NCBI GenBank assembly: GCA_003573635.1
Contig: QUTJ01031678.1
Span: 1-14,799 of the forward strand
From: Goniomonas avonlea
Lineage: Eukaryota > Cryptophyceae > Goniomonadida > Goniomonadaceae
DNA: 14,799 nt
Direction: 5' to 3'
The notes below the pieces were generated by a model. It saw nothing but the letters and a program-made list of their open reading frames with translations. It did no database searches and had not been told where the DNA came from. Of the stretch, positions 1 to 8,300 are shown in pieces (the first letter of the stretch is position 1; each line of letters opens with the position of its first letter). The position numbers and the translations under genes were made by a program.

Positions 1-68
1 GCGCGTGCGCTTGAAAATTCCGGTTTGTTAGAAAAATGGTTCAATTTACCGTGCCTGTATCAAGGCAG

Positions 69-121
69 AACAAGTCGTAGGAATGATCAGACTCAACTTC
101 AATGATGATAAAATGAACCGT
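69..121 (+). other. Possible extra upstream exon of the EF-hand gene
   Basis: A short open stretch follows a CAG (66-68) and ends before a GT at 122. It reads QVVGMIRLNFNDDKMNR, whose NDDKMNRV part resembles a degenerate EF-hand loop. Its exit phase (0) matches the entry phase of the exon at 243. The donor (GTACCA) is weak and nothing else confirms it, so this is only a candidate. Bases 1-68 hold nothing I can identify. Confidence 0.28.
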
Positions 122-141
122 GTACCACTCACTTCCCCATA

Positions 142-226
142 GAGTTTGAAACTGGAGGATTACCTCGGGCACAGTTGAACGCGGCACAGTTTGAAACTGG
201 AGGGTTCACAGTTTGAAACTGGAGGA
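142..226 (+). repeat. Three copies of a 17-bp motif AGTTTGAAACTGGAGG
   Basis: The motif occurs at about 142, 187 and 210, just before the acceptor of the exon at 243. Between copies, the sequence around 165-185 is a diverged duplicate of the acceptor region at 230-255 (CAG followed by TTGAAYGCGGC). The splice junction itself therefore appears to have been copied upstream. Confidence 0.6.
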
Positions 227-242
227 TTTACCTTGGTCGCAG

Positions 243-1836
243 TTGAATGCGGCGCTGGCTTCCATCCCGCTGAGCGTACAGTGCCACATCGAAGCCGCAT
301 GGAGTGCTCTGGACGTGAATGGGGACGATGTGTTGACTCCCGAGGTGACGTGTTTGACCTTGACATGTGTGGAGACGAGTTGAGGTTCCCCTTGTCATGA
401 ATGGAGACGTCAATGGGGACTTTGACCTTGACATGTGTGGAGACGATGTGTTGAGGTTCCCCTTGACACGAATGGAGACGGGACGATGTGTTGACTCCCG
501 AGGTGACGTCTTTGACTCCTGACCTTGACGTGTGTGGAGATGATGTTTGAGGTGCCTAGCTTGTCTAGACGTATTGATGGGACTTCTAAGGCTTCAAGAC
601 AGACTTGTGGTCCCAAATGGTCGTCTAAACGGGTTACACAGTTTCACAAGATGTTCTCGTCATTGATCCCAAACGGATAACGATGATAATCTCAATTGAT
701 TACAAAAGACGTATTGATGTCTTGAACAGGACTTTCAAGGCTTCAAGACAGACTTGTGGTCCAAGATGGTTGTGTACTTTGATCGCATTCCTGGGTCTCG
801 GCCAGACGGTAAGAACAAGGGTGTTTTTGTGAAGAAATCACTGATTTTGGAGACCTACCGGTCTCTTGTCGCCGTGGGTGGGTGTGGGTGCATCATTGTC
901 TGTGTGCGTGTGTGTTCGACACGAGCGCGTGTGAGTGGGTGGGTGTGCGTGCGTGTGTGTTCGACACGAGCGCGTGTGAGTGGATGGGTGTGCGTGCGTG
1001 TGTGTTCGACACGAGCGCGTGTGAGTGGGTGGGTGTGCGTGCGTGTGTGTTCGACACGAGCGCGTGTGAGTGGGTGGGTGTGCGCCATCGTATGTGTGCG
1101 TGTGTGTTCGACACGAGCGCGTGGGTGGGTGTGGGTGTGGTTGTGGGTGTGCGCCATTGTATGTGTCCGCGCATGTGTGAGTGGTGTGAGTGTGCACATC
1201 GTATGTGTGCGTGTGTGTTTGTATATGTGTGCGTGGGTGGGTAGGTGTGGGTGTGCACCATCGTTCGTATGTGTGCGCGCATGTGTGTGTGGATGTGGGT
1301 GTGCACACCATCGTCTGTGTGCGTGTGTGTTTGTATTTGTCTTGAACTGAGATATTGATGTAGGCGCCATCACAATGGATGAGTTCGTCCGAGGGTTCGT
1401 GTACTTGGCTCTGCAAAACGCTCGCAGTGTTGTCCGCCCAGCGACCACACTCCACGCCCTCATGGCCGAATCCCAGGTACGTGTCTCGGGACCCCGCGGT
1501 CAATGGGCGTGTCGGGCAGAGGGAGGGAGGGAGGGAGGGAATGTGTGCGTGTGTGCGGGAGTGCGTGTGTGTGGAGCCGAGCCCCTTCCTCCTCGGAGTG
1601 CGCGTGTGTGCGGGAGCGCGGGAGAGTGCTCGCTTCGGCCCGAGAGCGCAGTCGCGTCACCGTGCCTCCGACGTCTCGATTTCTTTGCGAAATCCCGACA
1701 AAGAGAGAGCCCGCTGTGTTGGTTTCTGTTTCGATGGCACCTTACTCACTCTTGGATCCTTCAGAAAGATCTCAATGCGGCGATCATCGAGCAGGTCAAT
1801 TTGCTTATGCAAGAAGTCCAGGTTACCAAGTCATGA
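243..1836 (+). CDS. EF-hand calcium-binding protein, 3' part (5' end unresolved)
   Basis: I reconstruct exons 243-344, 730-808, 1364-1476 and 1765-1836 (stop TGA). All phases are compatible: 0, 1, 0. The introns begin GTGACG, GTAAGA and GTACGT and end CAG, TAG and CAG. The first junction completes an EF-hand loop, DVNGDDVLTPED, split between exons. Asp, Asn and Asp stand at positions 1, 3 and 5, with Asp at 12. A second, longer and half-degenerate loop follows (FDRIPGSRPDGAITMDEF, split by the second junction), keeping DG-x-I and the closing DEF. The last exon encodes a short helical tail (KDLNAAIIEQVNLLMQEV). Paired EF-hands imply calcium sensing or buffering, probably cytosolic since no signal sequence is visible, but the start lies upstream and is unresolved. 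The partner is unknown. It converges on the minus-strand gene whose stop is at 1954, leaving 117 bp. The exon chain is inferred from splice signals and motif continuity, without transcript evidence. Confidence 0.68.
345..729 (+). repeat. Intron with copies of both flanking exon junctions
   Basis: This is intron 1 of the visible EF-hand gene. A near-exact copy of its donor side (exon end 321-344 plus GTGACGT) lies at 480-514, with partial copies around 360-479. A copy of its acceptor side (707-773) lies at 567-624. Between the two acceptor copies sits a degenerate MITE-like element (629-707). Confidence 0.7.
629..707 (+). mobile_element. Degenerate MITE-like element (copy 3)
   Basis: The interior (GGTTACACAG, then AAGATGTTCTCGTCATTGAT, then a segment ending TTGATTACAAAA) matches the interior of the complete elements at 12128-12243 and 14368-14490. 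The G-rich terminal inverted repeats are gone. It shares the variant string CGGATAACGAT with the copy at 13797-13858. It is flanked on both sides by copies of about 60 bp beginning AGACGTATTGATG. Confidence 0.5.
859..1340 (+). repeat. GT-rich minisatellite with a 45-bp unit, within an intron
   Basis: The landmark TTCGACACGAGCGCG recurs at a 45-bp period four times (about 915, 960, 1005, 1050) and once more after 57 bp. Degenerate GTGTGCG sequence follows. Because 45 is a multiple of three, several reading frames stay open on both strands. It fills most of the intron 809-1363 and I do not regard it as coding. Confidence 0.88.
1516..1625 (+). repeat. GGGA and GTGTGCG simple repeats in an intron
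   Basis: A run of GAGG units (1516-1541) is followed by GTGTGTGCG-type sequence. It lies inside the intron 1477-1764 of the EF-hand gene. I see no other structure in that intron. Confidence 0.7.
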
Positions 1837-1953
1837 TTTGCACTGTGTAATGGCGCGCAATGAGCCTGCCGTCAAACTCGAATATACAAGAGGGACGATT
1901 GCATGTCTGTTTTTTTTGGTGTTTTAAGGTCAGACGAAGTGACCGAGCCAGCG

Positions 1954-2635
1954 TCACAACTCCAGTTTCTCCAAGTCCAATGCATCGGCTGGCTCGTCGC
2001 CTTCGGCGTCTGGGTACTCGGCAAACATCTCCCGCTTGATATTGTCCAGGTCAATTTGACCGCCCATTTGGTTGAACTCCTCAGGAGTGACTTGCCGCAT
2101 CTGAAAAGATCGGTCAGTCGTGGGTATGGTGCACTCAAATCTGCACCGGTTCACCGCCCGACTCTTTGGCCACCGCCCGACGCAGCTCCTCACGGAACAT
2201 AGCCATCTCGGCAGCAGAAGGGGGCTCCTTGTCCAGATCTCGGACGTCGTCATCGACTTTCTTTTTCTGCGCCTTCTTGGTTCTCCTTTGCCCGGCCTCA
2301 AGCACCGGGAGATCGAGAGACTCTTGCACTTTTTTCACGAACTCGGGCTTCTCTGTGCACCCCACGCACTCAACTCCTCTGTCGTACAAAAATTTCTGGA
2401 ATCGCGGCTCAGACCGTGACGCAAAAAGAAAGGAAGGACGCACCCGCAACTCCTTCACACGCAGCTTGGGTACGTCATCCAAGTCCAGCTGACGCCGAAC
2501 ATCTGGCTCATGTTCGGCGTGGGGAACATCGACGATTTCCTCGACACCCACATCCAAGATATCGGCCAAAGACTCGTCACAAGAACATGCCACCGCAAAA
2601 GCGACGAGGAGCAACCCGACCATCAGCGGCCGCAT
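1954..2635 (-). CDS. Secreted ARMET/MANF-like SAP-domain protein
   Basis: The exons are 2635-2444, 2395-2147 and 2100-1954, giving about 195 aa. The two introns are tiny (48 bp with donor GTGCGT, 46 bp with donor GTGCAG), and both are phase 0. The 48-bp intron is a multiple of three and would be read through in a naive translation. Removing it restores VKELR-KFLYDRGVECVGC. This is the SAP-like signature of the MANF/ARMET C-terminal domain: Leu-rich helix, RGVEC, CxxC, then EKPEFVKKV. Residues 1-17 form a hydrophobic signal peptide (MVGLLLVAFAVACS). An acidic spacer, the SAP domain, a Lys-rich linker and an acidic C-terminus follow. The last four residues, KLEL, resemble a KDEL-type ER retention signal, although position 2 is not acidic. 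The family suggests a role in ER protein folding or stress; this is inference. The start ATG overlaps an ATG on the opposite strand at 2634. Confidence 0.75.
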
Positions 2636-2741
2636 GGCTGGTAATTTCTATGTGGTTGGTAACCGTTGGTTGGCTACGATAGACTGCGATCTAAATCTGC
2701 TGGTGGAATTATACGCTAGCTACAGCGCTACCCTGCGCATC
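2636..2741. promoter_or_regulatory. Short bidirectional intergenic region
   Basis: About 106 bp separate the start of the minus-strand SAP-domain gene (ATG ending at 2635) from the preferred ATG of the plus-strand oxygenase gene (2742). The two genes must share this region for promoter elements. I recognise no TATA box or known motif in it. It is also open in the oxygenase frame back to 2634. Confidence 0.45.
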
Positions 2742-3830
2742 ATGCCACACACCAAGCCCAAGCCAGACCGCGGCGGTGAGCTCAAGACCGACGCCCTCCT
2801 CAAAACAGCCGCCAAGTTACCGCGCCTCCCCGAACCAGTTATCGCACTCCATCCCGGAGACGTCCCAAGCGCGGCCCTTTGTCGGCTCAAGGCAGGGGCC
2901 ATCGCAGCTTGCGGCCCGACGTCGTTCTGGGTGCGTGCAAACGCAAGCCCACGTTGCGGGCTGGAAGTGCTAGCGCTGGCTGTGATGCGTGTGCACGCGA
3001 CCGCTGCTGGAGTGACTCCGAAAGGTGTGGAGTGGTGGATTCAGCACCGTCCAGCGAACAGCGACCAGCCGGGGTTGCCGGCACACTCGGACAAGGACGA
3101 GGAGTTGCTCGAGGAGACCGGCACCAATGTACATCCATGGGTGTCGACGGTATCGTACCTTGGTGCCGGCGGCTTCCCGACCCTCGTGATTGACGCTGCG
3201 CCCCACGCCAACTACAAGATTCCGTACGCCCAGACAGTGACCGATGCCTTCGTCTCCTTTCCCGCCCCGCTCAAGCACATCGCCTTTGACGGGCGCTTGC
3301 TGCACGCTGTGACCAGCATCCCTGGTATTAAGCCTTCTCGCCTGGAGCGGGTCACGTTCTTGGCGAACATATGGTGCACGCACCAGCCGCTTAACTGCAA
3401 CCGATTCCCGGGCGCTGAGCCCTCTGTGTCCACTGCTGACGGCGAGGCCGTCGCAACAGCCATGTTTTCAGGGCCGTCAGGGACAACAGAAAACATTGTC
3501 AGTGAGGTGCGTGCGCCGGGGCGCGTGCTGCAACTGGACTTGCCGTACTCGCATCTGCTTCAGCTGTCGGTGCCCCCTCTCGTGCCGGGTGGGGCAGGAC
3601 GAGTGCAACACCGACGGTTGTTCAAGCAAGGGAGAGCTGCTGAAGCGCGCGCGAAGTTGTTCCCCAAATCAGGGTCAGGAATGCGGCGCTGGCTCCTGCT
3701 CAGGGCACACAGATCATACTCGAGGGTGCACGCCATCGCCGGGATGTCCGGAGAGACGCACGAACTCCGAATTGGCCCCGGGGGCGTGGGTGAAATTGTG
3801 CACTTTGAGGCAGGAGATCACCATGAATGA
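2742..3830 (+). CDS. 2-oxoglutarate/Fe(II) oxygenase-like protein
   Basis: This 362-aa reading frame is unspliced as read. The centre carries the layout of a double-stranded beta-helix dioxygenase. Numbered from Met-2742, it shows HSD (His115, Asp117), then HPWVSTVSYLGAGGFPTLV, then FDGRLLHAV (His188), then ERVTFLANIW (Arg203). The HxD...H triad would bind Fe(II) and the Arg would hold the 2-oxoglutarate carboxylate. The family includes prolyl hydroxylases; the substrate here cannot be told. No signal peptide is visible. The same frame runs back to an ATG at 2634, but that start would abut the start of the divergent gene and adds 36 residues unlike the rest, so I chose 2742. A stretch of 57 nt beginning GTGCGT (about 3509) could be a small in-frame intron of the size seen next door; I left it in. 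Function by family, fair confidence; exact start less certain. Confidence 0.72.
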   Translation: MPHTKPKPDRGGELKTDALLKTAAKLPRLPEPVIALHPGDVPSAALCRLKAGAIAACGPTSFWVRANASPRCGLEVLALAVMRVHATAAGVTPKGVEWWIQHRPANSDQPGLPAHSDKDEELLEETGTNVHPWVSTVSYLGAGGFPTLVIDAAPHANYKIPYAQTVTDAFVSFPAPLKHIAFDGRLLHAVTSIPGIKPSRLERVTFLANIWCTHQPLNCNRFPGAEPSVSTADGEAVATAMFSGPSGTTENIVSEVRAPGRVLQLDLPYSHLLQLSVPPLVPGGAGRVQHRRLFKQGRAAEARAKLFPKSGSGMRRWLLLRAHRSYSRVHAIAGMSGETHELRIGPGGVGEIVHFEAGDHHE

Positions 3831-4045
3831 CTCTAAGTGTGCAGATCTAATTGCATGATCAGACAGAGTTTGGAGGTTGCCGAATCTCGATGACCTATGC
3901 AGCAGAAATCATGCACTTCTGCGCGCCCATGCGTCTGGTTCAGAAGGGAGACACTGGTCTATTGATGAAACAGGAACGCCGATTGCAATTGCGCATGTGG
4001 CTATGCTGGTCGATGGCTAAATTGCACTTCCCTATGGAGCCCGTG

Positions 4046-4198
4046 GAGGGAGACAGAGAGAGCCACAGAGACAGAGAGAGAGGCAGAGACAGACAGAGAC
4101 AGACAGAGACACGCACACACACAGAGAGAGAGAGACAGAGTCGGAGAGAGAGAGAGAGACAGCGTCAGCGACAGAGTCAGAGACAGAGACAACGTGCA
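4046..4198 (+). repeat. GACAGA/GA microsatellite
   Basis: Imperfect runs of GACAGA, ACAC and GAGA units fill the interval. They keep low-complexity frames open on both strands, which explains the spurious Arg/Glu- and Ser/Leu-rich translations here. Confidence 0.88.
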
Positions 4199-4358
4199 AG
4201 AGCCACACCTCCAAATACTACGATACGCGGTCTGATTTATTTTTGACCAAACTGATTTAAGGTTGACGGCGTCAAATCATGGATATCATGCTTTGAGGGT
4301 GAGATTGTTGAAACTCAAAAAAACCGCCTTATGAGTCCCTCAATCTCGCTCACACCCT

Positions 4359-4397
4359 CTCTCTCTCACACACACACACACTCACTCACTCACTCCA
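4359..4397 (+). repeat. CTCT, CACA and CACT microsatellite
   Basis: Short runs of CT, CA and ACTC lie immediately past the stop codon of the minus-strand ParA-A gene. Confidence 0.8.
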
Positions 4398-4433
4398 TAA
4401 CACCGCCTCTCGCTCTCTCCCCCCCCGGGACCA

Positions 4434-5284
4434 TTAAACACCACCTCTCCGGTGCCGCTTTGAGTCCCTACTGTAACTGCTGTAGCCTCCCACATCTGCT
4501 CCTCCGTTCACAGCAACTCGTCCCACATCACCTCCTCCGTTCACAAGATCGGCTGGAGGAGCTGACGGTGGCGGCCCAGGTTCCGAAGAAGAATCTACGG
4601 GAACGCATGTGAGTCATTGTGAGAATGCAATTCAATAGAATTCAATAGTCTCTTGATTGCCCAGGATGGGAAGAAGAATCTACGGGAACTCATGTGAGAA
4701 TGCAATTCAATCGAATTCAATAATCTGTTGATTCCCCAGGATTCAATAGAATTCAATCGTCTCTTGATGTGGGGACCTACAGATGTACGGGACCTGCATC
4801 TCTTGATGAAGGTCCGGTTTTATTGGGATCGTGTAGAACTTTTTTGCAATAAATTCGATTTTAGAGTCCAGAGTCTCTTCAAGTTGATGACAACCAGATC
4901 TTATGTATTCCATATTCTGTAGTCTGATCTTTTGCATTCTGAGATGTATTTAGATTCTGATGATGTATTCTGGTGGTCTGTGTTTCATATTAGGTAATCT
5001 GATGAATACAGGGACAGGACAAGGACAGAGCAGGACAGGGACAGAGACAGAGACAGAGGCAATGACAGTGACAGAGACAGAGCGACAGGGACAGGACGGG
5101 GCGAGGGACAGAGAGGAAGGGACAGAGATGGAGACAGGGACAGGGACAGACAGGGACAGGGACGGAAAATTGACAGGGACATACAGGGACAAGGACAAGG
5201 ACAGACAGGAACAGGGACAAGGACAGGGACAGGAACAGGGACAGGGACATGGACAGGGACAGGGACAGGGACAGGGACAGCCTG

Positions 5285-5341
<57 letters not shown>

Positions 5342-8300
5342 ACGGGGACGGGGACGGGGACAGGGACAGAGACAGGGACGGGGACGGGGACGGGGACAGG
5401 GACAGAGACAGGGACAGGGACAGAGACAGAGACAGAGACAGGGACAGGGACACAGAAAGAGACACCAACACCGCACCTGCACGAGCCTGCTCGATAATGA
5501 ACTTCGCCAGGTGAAAGAACCGCTCTTTCGCATACCACATATCGGAACGCCTGTCAAGAGAGGTCAAGCTGGAGTCGTGGTCTACCCCCAGTCCACAGTC
5601 GTGTCACTAGTGTGACGTGGGAGTGGGTGGGAGGGGAGAGCTCCCCCCCCCAAAGACGGACAGACAGCACGAGAGAGAGAGAGAGAGATGGTTAAGGTTT
5701 AGCGTTTTTAAACCCCAAACCCTAAACCTCCGAGTCAAACCCTAGACCAACAGCTACAGAGACATCACCAGTTGGGTGAAGACTCCTCGTCGAAATACTC
5801 CCTCGTAGCAGCTATGCTTTAAGTTTTTTTCACCCTCCTCAAACCCCCCACAGCTACAGAGACATATCACCAGTTAGGTGAAGACGAGCTAAGGCCACCA
5901 GGGTTTAGGGTTAAACCCAAAACCCGAAACCCTAGACCTCAAACCCTAGACCAACAGCAGCTACCGGCTCCTGGTTAACGAGCAAGGGTTTAGGGTTTTA
6001 ACCCTAAACCCTAAACCAAAACCCTGGACCAGAGACATCACCAGTTGGGTGGAGGCTCCTCCCCGTAATACTCCTGGTCGACGAGGTCCTCGTTGAGCAG
6101 GACAAGAGGGTGCCCTGTGTCGTGGCTCGCAGTCATCCCGTCGTGGACCCGCCTCAAGAAGTTAGCGCAGCTGTGTTACCGAGTCATATGCAAATTGGCC
6201 CAAATTTGCCGATTTGCCATGTGCATTGTCATAATTGGCAAGCCAAATAGCGATTCTATGGCTATGGCGAACCGGTAGAGTTGCTCTTAGCTCGCCACGT
6301 TCCTCGAGCTCCACGTTCCTCGAGCTCGAGGAACGAGTAGGGAGCGAGAGAAACGAGGAGGGAGCGAGAGAGGGAGAGAGTGATGGGGGGAAGAAGAAGG
6401 GAGTGCGGATCATACTGCACTCGCAACGCACACGCAACTCACATCTACTGCGCGCACACACTAATCGGAATTCCTGAGCGCGATACGCGCTGCGTTAGTT
6501 TCTTGAGGCATCCATGCAGATGTATGTTTGATCCGTAATGCCGCGAGTTAGGCTGGCAAAATATGACAATACAACTTGCGATTCGGCAAATTTGGGCCAG
6601 CACATTTCGGTGCGTCTAGGAGCAACTTGGGTCCAATTTGGTGGCCTGTGCGTGCAACTTTAGAGCGACTCCACCGGTCGCCAAATTATGGCCAAATTTG
6701 CCTATCTATGCTGATGACAACCCCACTGGTTTGTCATATTTGCCACCCAAATTGGGGATATGACACAACCAGCAAAGAGATCCTCACACAACGCACCGGG
6801 ATATGTGTGGGGGCGTTGCGGTCGGTGTTAGAATAAAGTTCTTGTCAGCGATCCGTGCCACATCAGGGTCGTTCATGATCGTGTCCACGAGCTTGGCGAA
6901 GTTTGAGTCGCTGCGGGTTGGTCAAAGTTGGAGAGAGAGGGCGAGGGAAGGAGGGGAGGACGTGCCTCTGAGAGAAGGTTGGAGTTGGAAGGTGTCATCT
7001 AGCAATAGTCACCATACACCATGGCAAGACAACTCTACGGGGCCAGTACTTGGTCCGCCAAGCATGCCGATGCCAACGCCAAGTCGTGATGAAAGTGGCA
7101 AAGTATGCCGACTCGGCATTCCTCCAGCATATCGATTAATGCATGCTGAGAGTAGAGGAGCATGCGATTGGTGGGGGGTTGATGGGAGCAGTGGGAATCC
7201 TTCGCTTGTACGAGGCGAATATTGAAGAGAATATGCCAGTGAGGGGCGGAAATGACTGCACCTGTAACGCATCTGGTTCCTAAATGCTTGCTCGGGTTGT
7301 TAACACCACCTTTCCTCATACGAATGACAGGTGCTGGTGTGCAACTTCGTGGAGGACAACACTGCACGGCAACACACCAGACAGACAGTCACAGCCAGGT
7401 GCCACCGTGACATACCGGGAGAACTTTGGGGGTCTCTCGCTTCAGAACGAAGCCATGTTGGTGCGGCTCCAATTTATGCACCTTGTGATATCTGTGTCGC
7501 AAGGTGAGCACGAACGGCACACATGTGCACACACAAACACAAACACAAACTCTGTTTCCACAACCAGACCCACCGTGACCACCAGACCACCACCAACTTG
7601 GCAAGCACTTCGATCGTAGCACTGACACGCAACACCAAACTTACTTCTTCTCCCGCTCGAGGAGAGCTGCATGATGCGCGAACCAGCGATCAAGAACACC
7701 GTCCTCCTCAACCAGGCGACGCACAGACGCGGCAGAAAACGAATCCGGGAAACACGCCGCCGGAAGAATCAAGTCACAAGCGAGCACGATATTCCTGTTA
7801 AGGCTCCCGATGGACGGCCCAAGGTCAACGATGACGAAGTCCAGGTCGTGCTCCGCTTGCGTCTGGGCTATCTGCTGAAGGGTCAGAGACGCGCGCGGAC
7901 TCGAAAGCGTCACGGTGAACGCACCATGTTTCGAATTGTGCAGAGGTTGAGGAAGTGGGAATAATGCGTGGAGCTGCCAGCCACTGCAGCGTCGATGTAC
8001 GACTCTGCCTCGGAAAAGTCTGGGTGCCCAGGAAGCAGGTACAGAGTGTCGGGCAGACCGGAGATTCCATCGCAAGAGCTCAGCTGCAGGATTCTTGAGA
8101 CCATCTTATCCCGTCCGGATTGATGCACCATCGACCCTTTGACCGGTCCATTCCACACGGTGTCAAGGAATCGTTCTTTCGAGACCCGGTCACGAAAGTT
8201 CAGAGAGCCCGCCATGCTCACTTCATAATTGTAAACGTTGCGATGAAAGGGTGTGGACGGAATTGTCGGTTGCACCGGTTGCGCCGCCCCGCCACCAACA

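Larger units (their letters stand above)
3831..4433. other. Convergent intergenic region with microsatellites
   Basis: This separates the oxygenase stop from the stop of ParA-A. It contains a GACAGA/GAGA tract (about 4046-4198), an AATAAA hexamer on the minus strand at 4236-4241 that could serve ParA-A, and a CT/CA/ACTC tract (4359-4397). I see no gene in it. Confidence 0.6.

Noticed and set aside
859-1120. CRISPR-like direct repeats
   Set aside because: The units are contiguous low-complexity GT-rich repeats without unique spacers, in a spliced eukaryotic gene.
754-1350. 198-residue Cys/Arg/Val repeat ORF
   Set aside because: It is a read-through of the GT-rich minisatellite. Its first part is a real exon (730-808) ending at a GTAAGA donor, and the rest is intron.
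2634-2741. Upstream ATG extension of the oxygenase (36 extra residues)
   Set aside because: It would start inside the start codon of the divergent gene and leave no promoter. The added residues carry no domain signal.
4950-5567. Long Pro/Cys, Ser/Leu and Gly/Gln/Asp-rich ORFs over the GGGACA array
   Set aside because: They come from a 6-bp repeat that keeps every frame open. Only the exon at 5477-5550 is supported by homology to copy B.
5691-6032. A chromosome end
   Set aside because: The telomere-like repeats are degenerate, in both orientations, and flanked on both sides by exons of one gene.
7039-7145. [12 protein letters not shown] segment as the equivalent of ParA-B exon 5
   Set aside because: A better match exists at 6797-6910 ([11 protein letters not shown]), with the same acceptor context, phase and nearly the same length as B's exon.
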